From assembly GCA_002402135.1 (NCBI GenBank), contig NVVH01000020.1, positions 16,124 to 22,411 of the forward strand: 6,288 bases of DNA, read 5' to 3'. This DNA comes from Fidelibacterota bacterium. Its GTDB lineage: Bacteria; Fidelibacterota; Marinisomatia; Marinisomatales; UBA2128. The notes beneath the pieces are model-generated. The model saw only the letters and a program-made list of their open reading frames with translations, was not told where the DNA came from and ran no database searches. Below, piece after piece: positions 4,555 through 6,288 of the stretch (position 1 is the first letter of the stretch; each line of letters begins with the position of its first letter). A program made the translations under genes and the position numbers.

Positions 4555-5562
4555 TTATTCTGGCCAATTTTTGATAATATTTTTTGCCAGTTTTCCTGCA
4601 TCTGTCAGGTCATCATCAACCCAGCCGCCAGATGTACTCGCCCCAGGAACTAATATAGACCACTCTTCCTCTTTATCATTTACAGCCCAATTGCAATGGC
4701 TGATTTTATTTTCGAAGCACCAGGTCATCCATTCATTTGCCTCGGAATCGACTTGGCTGTAGCCGATTGAACCCCACTCTGTTATAAAAAGTGCAATACC
4801 GTCATCTAGTGCTGCACTGGCCCTGTCGCGTAACCATTGCTGATGATAGATAGTATAGAAATGTAAGGTGTAAGCAATATTGGAATGGTTGGTTATAGGG
4901 TCAGCTGCAGCAAGATCAACTCTTTGGGACCATTCAGGTGTCCCCACAACAATGAGATTGTCGGGATCAATTGCACGTATGGCAGAAATTACCGAATCAG
5001 CATAAGGCTTAATCGTTGCACTCCAAGAAACATCTAGAGGTTCATTATAGATCTCATAAATCACATTGTCATATTCACCATATAAATCTGCCATTTCCTC
5101 GAAAAACGATACAGCTTCATTTGTATTGTCTTCTGCATGATGCGAATGCCAATCAATGATGACGTATAATCCTTCGTCTATTGCAGCATCTACAATGGTT
5201 ATTACTCGGTTCTTATTTGAAACTTTATTATCAAGATACCCACCAGGATCTTCAACACCCATTGCTGCTCTAACGATGGTAGCCTTCCAATCAAGTTTAA
5301 GCCACGAAACAACTTCAGATTTATAGAATCGTTCACCGCCCCAATTGTCATTGCTCCAGAAAAAACTGTTCCCAGCAAAACAAACTAGTTCATTGTCTTT
5401 ATCTACAATTCTGTTTCCGTTTACTTGTAAAAGACCATGTTTTTGGACCAAAGTAGTATCGTCTGGGACTATGGGAGGATCTTCTGAAACGTTATCTTGA
5501 ACGCAAGATGTGATGATTAGAGTAAGAAGTAAAAAAACGATTAATGATTTTAAAGTATTCAT
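4555..5562 (-). CDS. GH5 family endoglucanase-like lipoprotein
   Basis: A 335-residue exported glycoside hydrolase of family 5 (clan A TIM barrel), expected to cut beta-1,4-glucans such as cellulose. Residues 1-19 are a signal sequence ending in a lipobox (LIITSC, lipidated C20), followed by an acidic linker, so it should be anchored in a membrane and probably surface-exposed. Family landmarks run in order: VRAAMG (98-103) with the conserved Arg, VIIDWHSHHAED (134-145), IYEIYNEPL (168-176) with acid/base E174, LHFYTIYH (233-240) and LFITEWGS (258-265) with nucleophile E262. The late SHCNWAVNDKEEEWSIL (288-304) supplies the substrate-site Trp. All catalytic residues are present and the catalytic domain is full length, with no carbohydrate-binding module. 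The layout resembles subfamily 2 enzymes. The ATG at 5562 has no clear Shine-Dalgarno. It stands alone between R6 and R5. Confidence 0.9.
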   Translation of the reverse strand: MNTLKSLIVFLLLTLIITSCVQDNVSEDPPIVPDDTTLVQKHGLLQVNGNRIVDKDNELVCFAGNSFFWSNDNWGGERFYKSEVVSWLKLDWKATIVRAAMGVEDPGGYLDNKVSNKNRVITIVDAAIDEGLYVIIDWHSHHAEDNTNEAVSFFEEMADLYGEYDNVIYEIYNEPLDVSWSATIKPYADSVISAIRAIDPDNLIVVGTPEWSQRVDLAAADPITNHSNIAYTLHFYTIYHQQWLRDRASAALDDGIALFITEWGSIGYSQVDSEANEWMTWCFENKISHCNWAVNDKEEEWSILVPGASTSGGWVDDDLTDAGKLAKNIIKNWPE

Positions 5563-5622
5563 TTTAGACTTTTTTTAAAATAAACAATAGCAGTGGTGTG
5601 GTGCGGTTAATCATACCCAAAA

Positions 5623-5665
5623 CTACCCATCATCCCACAAATAAAAAAACCCGCTACTTGGCGGG
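5623..5665 (-). repeat. Repeat R6 (short form)
   Basis: CTACCCATCATCCCACAAAT, an A-run and CCCGC-TACTTG-GCGGG. From 5624 to 5639 (TACCCATCATCCCACA) it is identical to R4. It sits between the cellulase gene start and the stop of the gene at 5710. Confidence 0.8.
5643..5665 (-). terminator. Intrinsic terminator for the small membrane protein gene
   Basis: On the minus strand a 5-bp stem (CCCGC / GCGGG, loop CAAGTA) runs into seven T. It is 45 bases past the stop at 5710. Confidence 0.82.
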
Positions 5666-5709
5666 AAAATTAATTGCATAAAGAATCGAAAACTGAATAA
5701 CGAATGTCA

Positions 5710-6186
5710 TTAAGGTATTGCATTGATAAAGAAATCCCTTTTTTCTTCAATGCTCCATCCATCCATAGATACCATTTTTTGGTGTTTTTCTCTTACAAAA
5801 CGATGAGTTGTTTTATATGCTAAGATTCCAGATAAAGCAACCGTGCCAAGACCTATCATTAATCCAAAAGGCCCGTCTGCATAAATGCGGTCACGTTGAA
5901 GCAGGCTTGCAAATATAAACCCTGGGCAAAAACCAAGACACCCACAGGCTGCGCCTGCAAAAACAGGTAATCCCTTTAGCTGTCCGTACGCCATTACTGC
6001 ATTTACATCATCAATCAATATAACTATTCCCGCATCTAAAGTGATTTCTGTTTCGCTCACATCAGTGAGAGTTGGATGATAAATTGTATCTGAATTCGTT
6101 ATGATGTTAATAAATGTAGGGCGCGAAGCAAACAAATCAGAATTAAGAGTAATTAAAAAAACTAATAGTACTGGGAATCGCTTCAT
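5710..6186 (-). CDS. Small exported or membrane protein of unknown function
   Basis: From the ATG at 6186 it encodes 158 residues. A signal peptide (MKRFPVLLVFLITLNSDLFA, 1-20) precedes a short beta-rich stretch (27-68; TIYHPTLTDVSETEITL, then VILIDDVNAV). This pattern resembles small domains of Bacteroidota and related phyla in which a 'function-of-the-tag' strand set precedes membrane helices. Two hydrophobic segments follow, about 73-96 (with AACGCLGFCPG, Cys 81, 83 and 87) and 105-124, then a basic cytoplasmic-type tail with GWSIEEKRDFF. I do not recognise a named family. An in-frame TTG at 6237 would add 17 residues, but it would put a second hydrophobic stretch before the signal peptide, so I prefer the ATG. 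GAGGTG lies 13 bases upstream, farther than ideal. The gene ends at the R6 terminator. Confidence 0.6.
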   Translation of the reverse strand: MKRFPVLLVFLITLNSDLFASRPTFINIITNSDTIYHPTLTDVSETEITLDAGIVILIDDVNAVMAYGQLKGLPVFAGAACGCLGFCPGFIFASLLQRDRIYADGPFGLMIGLGTVALSGILAYKTTHRFVREKHQKMVSMDGWSIEEKRDFFINAIP

Positions 6187-6288
6187 AATAGCAATATTAC
6201 ACCTCACAAGGCTAAATATCAAAAAATAGCGTAACAATGTGTGCTTCTTTCATCCCCACCGTCTCCCTGAAAAACAGAATACCCAACC

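Noticed and set aside
187..5665. CRISPR array from the recurring repeats
   Set aside because: Repeats are 0.9-1.2 kb apart with whole genes between them, vary in length, and no cas gene is present.
6187..6288. A seventh repeat or gene end at the right edge
   Set aside because: The final bases (ACCCAACC) are too short to assign to the repeat family and no open frame with recognisable features was seen.

Overview
The window is a mosaic of short, unrelated, mostly single-gene units, AT-rich overall. Between consecutive units lies a family of related repeats (R1 to R6, at about 187, 1144, 2063, 3270, 4491 and 5623), spaced 0.9 to 1.2 kb apart. The source looks like an uncultured Gram-negative bacterium of the Bacteroidota / Neomarinimicrobiota type. 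This rests on the Bacteroidota-type AMP nucleosidase, a lipoprotein cellulase, an outer-membrane-type beta protein whose signal peptide ends in WGQ, and the lack of strong Shine-Dalgarno sites. The taxonomy is inference from sequence style only.

Left to right. The first codons of a probable DEAD-box RNA helicase run off the left edge (minus strand). Repeat R1 lies in the divergent gap. A plus-strand gene follows that resembles the helical domain of 5-hmdU DNA kinases and thymine-hypermodification enzymes (267-1139). After R2 comes a complete plus-strand AMP nucleosidase (1236-2009). R3 carries a minus-strand terminator for a convergent, GC-richer homoserine kinase-like gene (2197-3183) with a heavily structured 3' end. 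R4 terminates a small outer-membrane-like protein gene (3334-3840). Upstream of it, an Smr-like gene and a ferredoxin gene overlap by one base. R5 terminates a GH5 cellulase lipoprotein (4555-5562). R6 terminates a small unknown membrane protein (5710-6186). The last ~100 bases hold no recognisable gene.

Two structures stand out. First, the ferredoxin/Smr pair sits in a precisely delimited 623-bp unit (3844-4466). It has perfect 22-bp terminal inverted repeats and is flanked immediately outside by 20-bp direct repeats (19/20). The direct repeats duplicate the start of the outer-membrane gene. This is the architecture of a tiny mobile element without its own recombinase. Second, the regularly spaced R repeats separate genes of different function, orientation and base composition, which resembles an integron-like cassette array. 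However, no integrase gene is present and no canonical attC site could be demonstrated, so the repeats may only be a dispersed terminator family. The genes do not form one pathway.
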